Of a stretch of 64,000 nucleotides of DNA, positions 1-12,364 are shown in pieces. A model generated the notes under the pieces. It was not told the DNA's origin. It made no database searches and worked only from the letters and a program-made list of their open reading frames with translations. Position numbers and translations under genes: made by a program. The stretch covers positions 120,501,575 through 120,565,574 of the forward strand of contig NC_079149.1 in the NCBI RefSeq assembly GCF_945859685.1. Reading direction: 5' to 3'. The number at the start of each line of letters is the position of its first letter. Position 1 is the stretch's first letter. This DNA comes from Eupeodes corollae (lineage: Eukaryota; Arthropoda; Insecta; Diptera; Syrphidae).

Positions 1-3
1 GAA

Positions 4-294
4 TTAAAGTGACTTTTTGGCTGATCTTTGAACACGACGCAAAACATCAGAACACTTAAAATTAAATTTGGACTCGACCGAAAAGAGAACGTTCCTAAAA
101 TTCAAGTTGATGTGGTCGTGAGGAAATTTTAATCCTGCAAGCTTGTTTTTGGTGGAAATAAATGTTTTTTTTTTGCATTTTTGAATTATTTTAACGACTC
201 GTTCTCGATCTTCCTTTTTGGTTGAGTTGGGGTATATAACCCGAGTGAAAATGTTGGTCTTATTATGGTCCTTAAAAGGATCTTTTCTCCGCAT
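4..294 (-). pseudogene. Tc1-like transposase fragment
   Basis: The 96-codon minus-strand frame contains KKEDRERVVKII, like the helix-turn-helix part of Tc1 transposases, and then NVLFSVESKFNF followed by a serine-aspartate, which corresponds to the family motif 'V-hydrophobic-F-S-D-E-S-K-F' with the first catalytic aspartate. Here that aspartate is replaced by valine, so the copy is dead. The rest of the catalytic domain would lie to the left of the window start, so the fragment is cut by the window edge. Confidence 0.6.
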
Positions 295-3200
295 TTGCTC
301 CTACGTACAGAAAAATCAACCTCATATCATCCTAACCAATTTTGTATCGTCCTCATGCCATCTTACAAGAATCTATAGAATTCTTTCCGTTTTTCTACGC
401 ATATTTTGTGAACCTCATATTGTCCTAAATAAAGATTAAACAACATTAAAAATAGATATCGTCCTTTTTTCATACTTAAAAAGTCTACCTGTTCGTGTAC
501 CTGCTTTTTTTCTTGTTACTTTTGTGATGAAAATGACAAAAAAGCTTTCCTAATAAATAAAATGAAAAAGAGTGAAGAAAAAGAGCAAACGAAAGTAGGA
601 AAGAGATAGAGAGAGAAAAGAAAATAAGAAAGAAAGTGAAAGAGAGTGTAATAAAATAGTATCAGATAAAGAGAGTGAGTAAATGAACAAAGAAAAGAGC
701 TTTGGCCAAGATGAAAAAGGTTAATTTGAAGCTTTTTGCTGTCGTTCTCATTTGATCCCAAATATCGTATTTTGTCCGATAATTGCCACTATTAGGTTCA
801 AATGAAGAGCATTTTAACAGTAAGTGACCCTCTTTTAAATCTCTTTGAACCTCAGAGAACCTGAATTTTGGGAATGAAAATAGGGCCAACATTTCGACTC
901 GGGAATTGATTGTACTATAGCAGAATCCTGTGCTTTTGTTGTTTTTCGATTAAACATTTGTAATGACTCTTTTGGATTTGTAAAATTTGATCAATCTGCA
1001 AATCACTGATTTTGTAATTCAATGTTTTTCCGATATTTTTTTCATTCAACTTTTATATTCTTTTAAAATTTTGTCTACTATTTAGTTAGAGTATTCTGTT
1101 TCCATTCATTTTACAAAAGTAAGCTAAGAACACTGATAAGCTTGCCTATTAACTAAATAACACTATACAACTAAATAACTGCACTTAGATGCCATCATAC
1201 TTATGTCATATTAAAATTATTAAAATGTCAATATTTATTTTTGAATGACATTCGAATGGGGGTAGTTTTAGTTGCGTATGTTTTGGCCAACACTGTAGGT
1301 ATCTAATTAAATTTTAAACATTGAAGAAGACTTTGTGCCTCAAAGTTTGTAGTCAAATCAAGACACTTTATTATGAGCTTTGAATGTCCCTTCCATATAT
1401 ATCTTCTATACCTATGAGATCTTAACTACCTTAAATTGTCTTCTATAGGATCAGTAGAATGTGACAGTTGTGTAAAATTTCTTTTTAATAACTTTATTTA
1501 AATATCAATCTAAAAGTCTCCAAGGTTTAAAGTTTTACTAATAGAAAATATAATAATACAAATCTTTATAATCTCATTTTATTTTTCATAAAAAATTCAT
1601 AAAGGGTTAACATTTTCCATTTAAACTTTAAACCACCATAAACATAAATCACAGCTTCTTTTAACAATCCACATAATAATCCCAGTTTCACCATAAAGTA
1701 CTTCCTTTATATTCTGGCTTTCATATCCCCGCAAAAGTAACTTGTACAAAATTGAAAATGACAAACAAACAAAAAAAATCCACAAAATTTCCACTTCAAT
1801 TATACCACACCATGTTTACACATATGTCGAATCTCATATTTGTCATCGAATCTTTTATGATGCTGAATCTATATATTATACCTTTCTACCCCCTTTGATA
1901 TGGTGTTGTATATTTCTTCTTTAAAAGAAAGTTGTTTGCATCAAAAATGTGTATGATGACGATGACAAACAAAGACACCAGCAGTGAAATCCTCGCCTTC
2001 GTATACTCCGTCGCAATGGTTGACTATAAAATCCTTCTCCAGGACTTAGTGTATACAATATTCCATACCTTCCAAATATGCCCTGCAATAAATTCAATTA
2101 ATTTCAAAAGAAGACAAAAAATAAATATCCTTTTTATTCGCCAAAAAGGATATATTGTAAATACATATGACAGGCAATTCTATAATTTCTTTTATCTGTC
2201 TCTCGACGACAACGACACAAATCCTCCTCAATATCGAACCATCATTGAACCCCTGTGATATTGTATAGTACTTCATAAATGCTTTAGTCAACCTCCAACC
2301 ACTGCTGTACCGTTCCTTTGCTTTATCGAATATAGTGCATCATGTGTTCTTTGTTACATCCTTATACAAGTTACCTACAGCGGAAGGACTATTTATTTAT
2401 TATCTTGTCACTTTGTTGGAGTTGCTCTGATTTCCCAACAATCAAAAAAAACTTTTCATAGTATCGCAGCGCGGTGGTGCGGCGCGGCGCACTGCAGGCC
2501 ATATTCCGAATTCATTCATTCATATATACCTACAACCTCCTTCTCGATTTTTCACATCAATTTAATTTTTGTCAAGGATATTTTTTACACACACCAGTCG
2601 TTTGTTTTTTTTTTAAGTTTTATTCATTTCGATTTTTGCCGCCTGTCAACAAGTCCTTGTATAGTTAATAGAAGAGTGTATTGTAAATAGGATTTTTTAT
2701 CATCCTTTTTTTTTGTGTTTGTCACTGAGTGTTGTCTTCTTCAATATTTGACCAGATGCGACTGTTCACGACCACGAATTATCCTGCAGCAGCCAGGATC
2801 TCATATTATTTGACTGACTGTACACTATCATACTATAGGTAGCTATACAGAATATATGGGGTGAAAATGAAACATCGTATCTGAAAGGATATGTTATAGG
2901 ATTCATTTAATTATTTATGACCCATTTTTGGTGGGAGGATATAAGAAAAAAGGATATCTGTCATATTGAGGAATTGCTTTGGTTTGCATGATACCTATAT
3001 AAATATCTACACCAATCATACCTACATGTCAAAAAAGAATGAACATTCATTTTAACCACACTTCTCTTTACTTGATACACATATACATATTTATATTTTA
3101 CCGATATATGTTTGTAGCGACCACTTAATGAGCACCGTCTCAATTAGAACGTATAAGTTAGAAGGCAAGAAAATGCCTAATAGCCATTAAGACAATTGGG

Positions 3201-3800
3201 TTATGGTGCTGGGTTTAATGCACTACATATAAGTACATATATTTATAGCATTTTTCCCTATATCAACTCTGCCCTTAAGCAGAATGCTCATTAAGGCAAC
3301 AAATTTGATGAAGTATAATATTATTTTCCTTCTAATATTCCTTTTTTTTGGATGTGATGTGCAACTTAGTATATTAATTACCCAAAAACAAGGACTCGTT
3401 GTATCGTTAGACAAGAAAAAACAGTAACAAACAGAAAATGTATCTATAAACGTTTGCATGAGCTTTTGGAGATTGTTTAAGGGGGGAAATTATGTTTAGA
3501 GTACGAGGTGCTTACAGCACTCTTTCTGAATTGTTTTTTAATAATTGGTACAAAATTATTGTACAAAAATTATGTAGAAATATGCATTATACTTCAGAAA
3601 AGTAATTATAAGCCCGAGTGAATAATCTGATGACTCAGTAGCACGAACTTGCTGCTATATCCAAAAAACCTGTTAACAAATATTACCTACGTTTCAAGAT
3701 TTTGAAATACAGATGAATCGAAAATTGAAATGCCATTCAATTTTTCAAGAAAAAAATCGAAAACTATTCTAATTTTTCAACTTTTTTTTTAAATAATTTT
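295..3800. other. Intergenic, no gene recognised
   Basis: AT-rich sequence with only short chance frames. One GC-rich island at about 2466-2503 (GCAGCGCGGTGGTGCGGCG and following) is conspicuous but not interpretable by eye. A purine-rich AG/GAAA tract lies at about 570-680. Confidence 0.5.
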
Positions 3801-3803
3801 GCT

Positions 3804-4740
3804 ATGAAATTATTGCTCATACAGGGTGAGGCGTCGTTACTTCCTTATCTGAAATTATTGCAACAAGCGGCTATTATTAGTAGAGTATTGGTTTATGGCT
3901 TGTTCGAAAGAACGTTATCTAAGGTTTTCGTTATGACGCAGTACGTTAGCCTGATCGGAAATCGATTTGTTTGTATTTGGACACGTTCAGGGATACCAGT
4001 AGTGTGCAGAAGAAATATAATGGATTTTCCAGAATCGTCAGGATGCTAGAAAACATTGAAAGAGTAAGGGTGGCGATTTTGAAATCCCCAAGGCGATCTG
4101 CACATAAAACTTCGGCTGCTTTAGAAATGTATGGTCGCACAATGAGACGAATTCTCCATTAGGAACTTAATTTTCCACGCGACTTCCTCGAAAACCTGCC
4201 TCAGGACGCTCTTTTTTTCTTTAGTGACAAGGCTCATTTCCATATTTCAGGATGAGTGAACGAACAACATGCGCTATTGGAGGCCCAGTTACCTGAGAGA
4301 ACTTCATGAGCAGCCTCTGCATACAGAACGTGTGACTATTTGGTGTGCAATATCCAAAATCGGAATTATTAGAACATGGTTCTTTGAAGAGAACGAAAGA
4401 GCAGTTACGGTAAATTCTGAACATTATGTCAGCATGATTGTGGATTTTTTTCTAGTCAAACTTGAAAAAAAATGAAGGCGAAGTGTGGTTTCAACAGGAG
4501 AATGCCACAGCTCATACGGCAAGAAGATCAATGAATAGTTTGCGTGAACACTTCACCAAAAGGCTCATCTCTTTTAGAGGCGATCTTCAGTGGCCAGCAC
4601 GATCGCTAGATTTAGCCCCTTAAGATTTTTTCCTGTGAAGCTACATATGCATTTTTGACCATAAATATTATTATGACAGTTTAAAGAACTTGTTCAGAAA
4701 ACAATATAATGTAAATCGGCTCATTATTTCCTGTGAGAGG
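3804..4740 (+). pseudogene. Decayed mariner-superfamily (DDE_3 / IS630-Tc1-mariner) transposase
   Basis: The segments appear in order but in shifted frames. They are ENIERVRVAILKSPRRSAHK (helix-turn-helix, about 4050-4110), FFSDKAHFHISG with the first catalytic aspartate (about 4210-4255), VTIWCAISKIGIIRTWFFEE (about 4330-4390), WFQQENATAHTARRS where the second catalytic aspartate has become glutamate (about 4487-4530), and WPARSLDLAP followed by a stop where the family has the third acidic residue region (about 4591-4625). Several stops and frameshifts interrupt it. This is the insect mariner-like group with an N-terminal helix-turn-helix and a C-terminal DxD/DxE domain. Terminal repeats were not found. 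Confidence 0.75.
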
Positions 4741-6850
4741 TACCCTTCTGTCGCAATTTGAAAATATTTTGCATTATTTTCCTATCAGACCGTTTCTGAA
4801 AAGTTTTGAATTTTTGGGTTTAAAAAAATAATATGGCAACACTTGACATATGATTTAACTTCAGTAGGTCTATGACTTTAGTTTTGGAACTCTAATTATT
4901 ATGAGCTGGGTGTCAACAATCGACTAATAGCATTTGAATAAGGTTGTAAGTGTTTTAATAATTCTTTTGGATCTTTGAGGAAGTGTTACGAAATTTGAAT
5001 TAAAACTAGGGTCTTGTGACTTACAACTCTCAACCATTCCTGTGAGCGAGTCTTAACAGAGATGAAGGAGACCTACAATTTTATGCCAAATTTGAAGAGG
5101 CACTATTCATAACAAGAATTATTGTTGGAGGAAGACTTCTAGCATGACATTTCGACGCACTATTTTTCACGCCACCTCGGGTACTACCACATTCAAAGCA
5201 ACCTTAAAAAACCGAATCCAGAAACAAACCTTTCTTTGAATGAAATTAATATACGCCGTTAAAAGTAGTTTTGAAATATCAACGCAAAGTGCGTAAAATT
5301 CACTTTCCAATCTCCAATCATAAATCAAAAACCTTGCCTACATTAATTTTATTCTTAAAAAAAAAAACAATTTTAAACAAATTACCCTTGTCCTTGTGTC
5401 AACGCTATGCACACAATTAACATTCTTGAAAATGAATAAAAACACACATTGTAGTTTTTTGTTTTTGTTGTTGTGTAGAACGTACAATTATTCAATTTAA
5501 GGGATGACATACTGATGGCGCATAAACACCACATTCCTTTTCTTTATACATACCTACATCCTTTTTTTGTATTTTAATATTTTTCAACAACCCAATTCCT
5601 GTCCAATTGATAAACGAGTGAACCCAACAAAAACAACAACAATTATAAAACAAACATCAACATGACGAAGAAATAAAATAATGAAAATATTCTATGACAT
5701 ATAACATGTTACGTTACACGATGCTTTTATACAAAGTGCACAAAATGCATCCCTTTTTAAAATAACTGTCACATGAATATGTGCTTATACATGTATGCTA
5801 TATCGGCAGGACCTTCTGTCAGTTAGCCATCATAACAGCCGTGACAAATATAAAAAACACCAACCGCGGCACCCTTCTGGGTTAAATAACGCAATGAAAA
5901 GGCATATTTTTAACATGTCTTACTATATGAATGACACAAGCAACAACAACAAATACAAAAAAAAAAACGAACGGAAAACAAACCCTTCTCTTACAATAAA
6001 ATTATAATTTGTCACCCCCAAAACGGAACGGTTTTTTTTATTTTATTTTTTATTAAACCACCGCCATCCATCGGTTATCCTTAAACGATGACATTTCTGA
6101 CGACTGCAACTCATACCAGGCTAATTGCTTCCGTTTGGTGAGAGCAGTAGCAGTAGCAGTGCCAGTGGCAATGTCAGGAGGTAGTGTGGCGGATGGATGG
6201 TGGAAAAGTCATCATCATGTCAGGGGTATGATCATCATTTGTCATTTTTACTTTTGCTTGTCACGTTTTTTTTTTCTTTTTGCTGACTTGTTAAATATAA
6301 AAGCAAGTTCAAACTTAGCTGTCTAGGTATAGGTTTAGTGAAGAAAAAAATGTATCGAATTTGATGGTTTTGACTAAAACATGACACTTCAAGTGTAGGG
6401 AAGCGACCAGTTCAATGAGTAGGGAAAAAGCCATACTACTCAAAAAACGTCTTGGGGTGAGGCTGTTTGTAGATCTTATAGCTTTATTAGTTGAGACTTT
6501 TCACTTGTTGTGTAAACATTTTTTATATGAAACTTTTGAAATTACTTTCAATATGTTTTGGTGTTTGGTGATTTAAAAAAAAGGATTATTTTTCTAAAAC
6601 TTCAATTGGCTAAAAGAACTCACGACTTAGTAAACTCAAGACTGTTAGTTGTTTTTAATAGGTCGCATTTTTCATTTTACTTACATACATTTTTAAAAAC
6701 CCATATATTCAGAGATGGGGTATTCGTACAGAAAATTTGAAATCTGAAAGTTAAATAGGCTTCAAATATTAATTAGCCATGAAACACTTTTAAGCAATGG
6801 GTTGCGGTGTTTTTTTTTAATGAATAATATTATTTCATATATTTATTACT
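4741..6850. other. Intergenic, no gene recognised
   Basis: AT-rich; contains short simple repeats such as AGCAGTAGCAGTAGCAGTG near 6144-6162 and tracts of A/T. The small open frames here (for example 5795-6007 and 6135-6326) have no coding-like features beyond lack of stops. Confidence 0.5.
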
Positions 6851-6870
6851 TCTACTAATGAGTACTCGGT

Positions 6871-7385
6871 ATTTGGGATATTCGGAAAAAATACACGTTA
6901 CGACGTTGAAATGCTGTACACGATTTCCCAATTTTAGGATCTGGTATGATTAAGTTTTTTTTATGAGTTTTTGAAGAATTCGAAGGAGTGGGATTTGTGG
7001 GATATTTAAAAAAAGGAGCATTCAAATTATGTAGATTTCTAAAGCTTATGAATCTTATAAGCATTTGATTTGTGGGATATTCAAAACAATAGTATATCAA
7101 AGCTGGTTAAAATGTAAAATATTATCGGTTTGTTTAAGTTATTGGTTCTGCTTTATCTAAAGAACGTAGCAATTCTATTACTCCAAGGGTTAAGCAAATG
7201 TCAATAGTCAATCCCGCTTCGGATGGAACTCATACGGTATCATAAAAGGTCAACAATTAATGTAGGTGTATATTTTTGACATCTACTTTAACTTAACCTT
7301 GTAATTGTTAGGCTATAGATTTTTGAAACATTTTACAATTTGTAAGCATTCCATTTATGGGATTTTCGAAAAATATCATATAAAA
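6871..7385. repeat. Local repeats of an ATTTGTGGGATATT motif
   Basis: Related copies start at 6871 (ATTTGGGATATTCGG), 6993 (ATTTGTGGGATATTTAAA), 7068 (ATTTGTGGGATATTCAAAA) and 7353 (ATTTATGGGATTTTCGAAAA). The last two are also preceded by a shared TRTAAGCATT, so the repeat unit is longer than the core. Spacing is irregular (75-285 bases). No transposase or terminal repeat was seen. Confidence 0.5.
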
Positions 7386-7499
7386 TTTATAAATTTTAGC
7401 AATTTTTGTTTCTTCTTTTAATTCATCAAAGGATACGCATTTTCAATAATTTCAATCGTGGAATATTTGTAAGAAATATTTAAAATAGACATAATATTT

Positions 7500-8460
7500 C
7501 GATATATTTAACTTCACATAGGAAGTTATTGTAATGAGGCAGATTTGTCGAATTGAAAATTTTGGCATTTCCCGACGTTTCAAGGTCCCTAGAGTTGAAA
7601 TAAAAGATTTTTGGAGAGATGTTTGTGCGTGCGTTTATACGTACGTTCGTACGTCCGTACGTTCGCGAAGTTTTTTTCTTCGTCCATTGCTCAAGAACCA
7701 GGAGAGATATCGACTTCAAATAAATTTTGTTATGCAGATAATAGTGTAAAAAGATGCAGAAAGGGCTTTCAAGAAAATTGCGTGGGTGATTATTTTACCA
7801 TAGCAGTTTGTAAAAAGGTGAAAATTTTTACCCCAGAATATCTCACGAACTAAATACGCTAGAGACTTAAATTAAATTTTATATTATATGTTGTAACGTG
7901 ATACCAGTATATTTTTGAAAAAAAAAAAAACAAATCAACGTTTTTTTATAAATAAAAAAAAAACTGAAAAAAAATATTTATCACCTCGAAAATTTTACGA
8001 ATCGAAATTTCATTCAAAACAATTTTGTGCAACGAATAATAACATCTGGTCAAATTTTGAGAAAAATCGAATTGACAGTTTTTTTTAAATAAAAAACCCA
8101 AAAAAACATTACTCAAAGTTGGTAAAATATGAATTTCAACTCAAAAATCTTTTTAAAAACTTGAGATTATGACTTTCCACAAATTTTCACTTATAAGAAA
8201 TATTGTTTTCATAATTCTAAAAAAAAAATTGAGAAAAATCGAACACAGTTTTTTTTACAAAAAAATAATTAAAAAAATTGATTTTCGGGTCTTGATATCT
8301 CTAAAAATCTATTTAACAAAACTAAATTTTCAATCTAAACTATTTCTTTCTATGAAAAATATTGTTGGTGATTTAAAAACAAAAACTTTTAAGAAAGACA
8401 AATCTACAGACGGGATGGGAAATTATTAGTGTGGGTCGCATCCCAGCCTTTTTTTTTAAC
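7500..8460. repeat. Probable dispersed non-coding repeat element
   Basis: The segment starts in sequence around AGGAAGTTATTGTAATGAGG (7519-7538). It holds an ACGT-rich tract with palindromic CGTACG units at about 7636-7667, then A/T-rich blocks with internally repeated GAGAAAAATCGAA (about 8060 and 8230), and ends near a CATCCCAGCC box (about 8440). A 22-base piece beginning AAAAATCTATTTAACAAAAC at 8303-8324 recurs exactly at 14095-14116, inside the hAT element, as does the nearby CTTGATATCTCT. This shows that the block belongs to a family present more than once. No coding capacity is evident. Its class is unknown. Confidence 0.45.
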
Positions 8461-8929
8461 TTTTAAAATTTTTTCTTTATATTTTCAAAAAATATAAGTG
8501 GATATTCTGAGACAATGCATAAAATGTTTCTCCTCCTCTGATCTAGCTGTTAATTTCAAGCCATGCGTCCAAGCTTAAGTTATTTCTACAGCATTGAGCG
8601 AAGAGCATTCAAATCGATTGGTAGCTTATACATCATCATTAATTTTATTTTGCACCTTTTTTTACCGTTATTTTAACGAACTATTGTTTAAAGAATATGC
8701 TAGTTGCATTTATTCTCCAACCATAATACACACTTCCCAAGGAATTCTCATCAGTATACTCTCGAGTCCAACTTCTCTCGTACTTTTAAGTACAGAGATT
8801 CCTTCCTTAGCCGTATAACGCGAATGTGGAATATTTTCGCCAACTCTATCTTTTATATCAGTGCACACCGACACCTCCTTTTATAGCTTTCAAAAAGGGT
8901 ACCTTACTAACTTATACCCAATTCCGGGG

Positions 8930-9715
8930 GACGTGGGCCTTAACCAACATGCCAGCTCGGTCCCTAGCTAGCTGTCTCCAGTTTCGCACGCCAAATTGGT
9001 TGAGGTCTTCACCCGCCTGCGTGCACCACATGAGTAGCTGTCTTCCTCTACTGCGCCGTCCCTCAGGATTGGATTCGAAGACCTTTGGTCTGGAGCGTTG
9101 ATGTCCATTCGCTCTACATGAACTGGAAATTTAAGCCGTTGGACTTTAAATCTGTTAACTAGGTCAATATCGCTGTACAGCCCGTACAGTTCGTCTTTAT
9201 ATCTTCTCGTCCATTCTCCATATATGCTTACGGGACTTAAAATCACCAGAAGGATTTTTCGCTCGAAGCATCATAAGACGCTCTCATCTTTTCTTGGCAG
9301 GGTAAATGCCTCAGTGCCATAAATGAGAACCGCGATGATGAGTGTCTTATAAATAGTGATTTTAGATGCTCGAGAGAGGAAGCAGCGATTTGCAAAAGTT
9401 ATTTTTCGTTTGATTTCAGCACTGGTGTCGTTGTCTGTGTTTATAGCGGTGCGCATAGGTAGACAAAATCCTTAACTACCTTGAAGTTATAGCTGTCCAT
9501 AGTGACGTTTTATTCAAGACGTTGTTGTTCAGTTTCCTTTTTTGATGACACCATATACTTGGTCTTGCTTTCATTAACCACTAAACCCATCTTCTATGCT
9601 TCCGTCGCAATGCTCAAAATAAGGCTACCAATAGTGCTTTATATATGGGACTTCAACTATGGGATGTTAAAATCCTCAAATAAAGTCAAAATGTCAATGT
9701 GTTCCTGTTAAAGTT
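8930..9715 (-). pseudogene. Non-LTR retrotransposon (LINE) reverse-transcriptase C-terminal relic
   Basis: Read on the minus strand from about 9700 downward: VTMDSYNFKVVKDFVYL, then AEIKRKITFANRCFLSR, then ITIYKTLIIAVLIYGTEAFTL, then GEWTRRYKDELYGLYSDIDL and FKVQRLKFPVHVERMDINAP. This order is the thumb and C-terminal region of endonuclease-reverse transcriptase elements widespread in flies ('NTNNDVSLEIKRRI ... YKTLI.PVLLYG.EAWTL ... IQRLRWLGHV.RM'). Frameshifts near 9246-9271 and elsewhere break it. The polymerase catalytic core and endonuclease are missing, consistent with 5' truncation during insertion. Confidence 0.75.
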
Positions 9716-10700
9716 TTTTTGTCAATATAAAACCTATTTTCACTGGCTTTTCAAAAGATTACAAACACATTTTTGTGAATGTCCCACAAATTAAGTTCTA
9801 AGATCTGTGATCCTTGTTCGATTGTTAAAGGCGATGGTCTTCAATTCAAAACATTGTTCAAATTATTAAAATATTGTGACTTGAGTTTTCATATTTAAGA
9901 TTTTATCCCTCTTTCCCCTTCGGTTTACCTGATATGAAATTTTGTATTAAGCGCTTTCACTTTAGAATATAAATACATATATGGCTGTCGAAGTCTTGAA
10001 AACGAAATGATATTTCAGTGGTCAGTATAAAATCCATAATTTGTGATTATTATAAATGAATATCCGTTCAAATTGTTTATCATATTATACACCAAAAGTA
10101 TCTTTAAGATCTATTATAATTAAATTAATAATTTATGAAGGTTTTGCAACCGTATCACGCATTAATCCCAAAAACAAACAAAAACAAAAAAGGAAATACC
10201 TACTGTTAAATGACCAACAAAATTCAAATTAAATAAAAAAATCTAACAAAAGAAAACAGAGACTATGCCATTCCATAAGCAGTTCCCCACCCAAAACAGC
10301 TTCATTAATGAGATTTTTCTACCCTATATCGAATTCAAATGAATGAAAAAGGCCTCATTTAGCTCACTGAATAAACATTTCCAGCTAAAAAACCATCAAA
10401 AATTATCTCGTTCACAAAATCTCTTGGCAGGTATATAATCCCATCCCATCTCAACATCCAACAAAATCCAAAAACTAAATTCTTAAGTTAACCGCACAAA
10501 AGATCTGTTTATACTAAATAATAAAAAACGAAAATCACTATAAAGTATCTATAAAAATATTATGAAAAATTTCAACAACGAAAAAATCATTTTTTTTATT
10601 AAAAACCACATTCACACTCGAAAAAGAGGGCCTAAGATATAGCGAAGTTACATACAGAGTTCGGCACCGGCCGGCTAGCGGAGTGGTGTAGCGTGGACTC
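9716..10700. other. Intergenic, no gene recognised
   Basis: AT-rich. GC content rises sharply at about 10650-10720 (GGCACCGGCCGGCTAGCGG), directly upstream of the exon-like segment at 10769. Confidence 0.45.
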
Positions 10701-10768
10701 GGCGCAGCACCCCCCATTGAGTCAATCGATCGATTAAAATCAATATCAGGTTCAGCTATATAAAGGAG

Positions 10769-10927
10769 ATGAAAACGCGCTATAAGAATACGAGCAAATG
10801 CGAAGACCTGAAGCTGAAGTTGAACAATGGCCCGGCAATTCATTCGGTGAAAGATCCAGCTACCGGGGAGCTGGGAAGCGTCATTTGTTTTGGTGCACAG
10901 GCATCATCATCAGCATCAGAGGCACAG
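10769..10927 (+). CDS. Candidate first coding exon of an unidentified plus-strand gene
   Basis: From ATG at 10769 the frame runs 53 codons (MKTRYKNTSKCEDLKLKLNN, then a stretch including DPATGELGSVICFGAQ and a Ser/Ala-rich end) and meets CAG|GTGAGG at 10927/10928, a good splice donor; without splicing it stops three codons later. Codon use is balanced and GC-richer than the surroundings. The frame is also open upstream of the ATG to a TGA at 10718-10720. A TATAAA at about 10759-10764 is too close to this ATG to be its promoter, which leaves the start uncertain. I do not recognise the protein and could not place a downstream exon. It could also be a piece of a mobile element. Confidence 0.4.
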
Positions 10928-11034
10928 GTGAGGTCTTAAGGTCTTTTCAAAAGAACTCACGTGTTTTTTTGGTTGTTGTTGGGCTTTGTGTTTTGTTATT
11001 GTCTTGGGTGAATATTGTGCTACCGCCTTACGAT

Positions 11035-11150
11035 CTTGCTGAAGATGATGATAATGATGATGATGCGTGCGAAGAAGGTATTGATGCTGAAGCTGATTCG
11101 GATGCTGCTGCCCCTGCTGATGATGTTGATGATGATGATGGCTCTTTACC
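11035..11150. repeat. GAT/GCT trinucleotide-rich low-complexity tract
   Basis: Imperfect GATGAT/GCTGAT units give Asp/Ala-rich frames on the plus strand and His/Gln-rich frames on the minus strand. Open frames in four readings here follow from the repeat rather than from coding. It could still be part of an exon linked to the segment ending at 10927, since fly genes often contain such tracts. Confidence 0.5.
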
Positions 11151-12070
11151 ATGTCCATGTTCATTTCCCAGATATGGATGGTAGCAAACTCGGAGAGCGC
11201 GGTGGAGTGGGGAAAGATATGACATCATGTCATCATGGAATTTGATTTACGGCTCATTCGATATGAATTTATATGCGAGAGATCTTAGCTTGCGATAGCT
11301 TCGTTTTGACTCGTATATTTTTAAAGGCTAGGAATATTATGGTTAAGATTTTTATTTGTTTGTTTACTGAAAATATCTATGAAATATATTTTATAGGTAT
11401 AAATGTTTTTTTGATTTGTGTTTTATTGCCCTGTGTTTCTCTTATTAACTATCAGCGAGATTTTCTGATTTTTGTCATTGGTTTTCTAGAAATATTATAC
11501 CCAATACGACTTTATAAGAATGAAGCCCTGATATTATGATGGGTTTTGGGTGATGCGTGATTCGAAGAAAGGGTTTAATAGTTTTCTTATTTTATTTTAG
11601 TTTGGTTTGTTTGTCTTACGGATAGTAAATCTTTTTTTTTTACTTTTTCACGATTTATGTGTAGGGCAGAATTTGGTTTTAATTACCCTTTCTGTGGAAA
11701 TCGTTTGAATTATTTCACTTGGAAACAGCTTGAAGTTCAGAATCGATTTTCCACGAACTTTCAAGATACAAAAGAAGGATTAATTACACTTTTTGATATT
11801 TATACACTGTGGTCTTATATCTTGTTATCTGTTAATTTTCTGAAGTCCATAAGTGATACAATTTACTACTATGTTCTTGAAAAATTGAAATCGATCTGGT
11901 TCAAAATTAGAACTTCCTCTGAAACAATTCTTAGGGAGAATTCAACCTGGGATATGAAATATTAAAATTGTTATAGTTGTTAATTTTTCCTGTAGGCCGG
12001 TATCTAAATCCGAACTTAAGCAGATATATTCAAAAGAGCTTGAAGCTCGCTTCAATTTTTTATATACCTA

Positions 12071-12230
12071 CCTGAATCGAGTTGAAATGACCTTGATTCG
12101 ACTCGATTGCGGTCGTCAATCGGAGTCGAGTCAAAATTTGTGAAGAAAAACTTGAATCGAGTTGAAATGAGATTGATTCAACTCGATTCCGGTCGTGAAT
12201 CGGAGTCGAGTCAAAATTTGTGAAAAAAAA
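12071..12230 (+). repeat. Two-copy 80-bp tandem repeat with internal hairpin
   Basis: Copy 1 at 12071-12150 and copy 2 at 12151-12230 differ at only a few bases. Each contains TGAATCGAGTTGAAATGA and CGGAGTCGAGTCAAAATTTG. In copy 2 the arm GAATCGAGTTGAA is followed, after 10 bases, by its exact reverse complement TTCAACTCGATTC, so a 13-bp hairpin could form; copy 1 has one or two mismatches in the arm. No coding content. Confidence 0.8.
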
Positions 12231-12321
12231 ACCTGTGTGGAGGAGTTGGTTTTACAGATAATGCATTATGGTCTGTTTATTTGCATGTTCGTGTACAAAA
12301 AAATAGAGTTTTGTTTTAGTC

Positions 12322-12327
<6 letters not shown>

Positions 12328-12361
<34 letters not shown>
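12328..12361 (+). repeat. Poly(A) tract of 34 bases
   Basis: An uninterrupted run of A about 100 bases after the tandem repeat. It may mark the 3' end of a retroposed sequence inserted in plus orientation, but no body or polyadenylation signal could be assigned. A simple homopolymer expansion is the plain alternative. Confidence 0.75.

Positions 12362-12364
<3 letters not shown>

Noticed and set aside
10916..11164. His/Gln-rich minus-strand open frame
   Set aside because: It is explained by the GAT/GCT trinucleotide tract, which opens frames on both strands; no start context or splice partner supports it.
11657..11965. 102-codon plus-strand frame
   Set aside because: Composition follows local AT-rich DNA, with no recognisable motif; likely chance.
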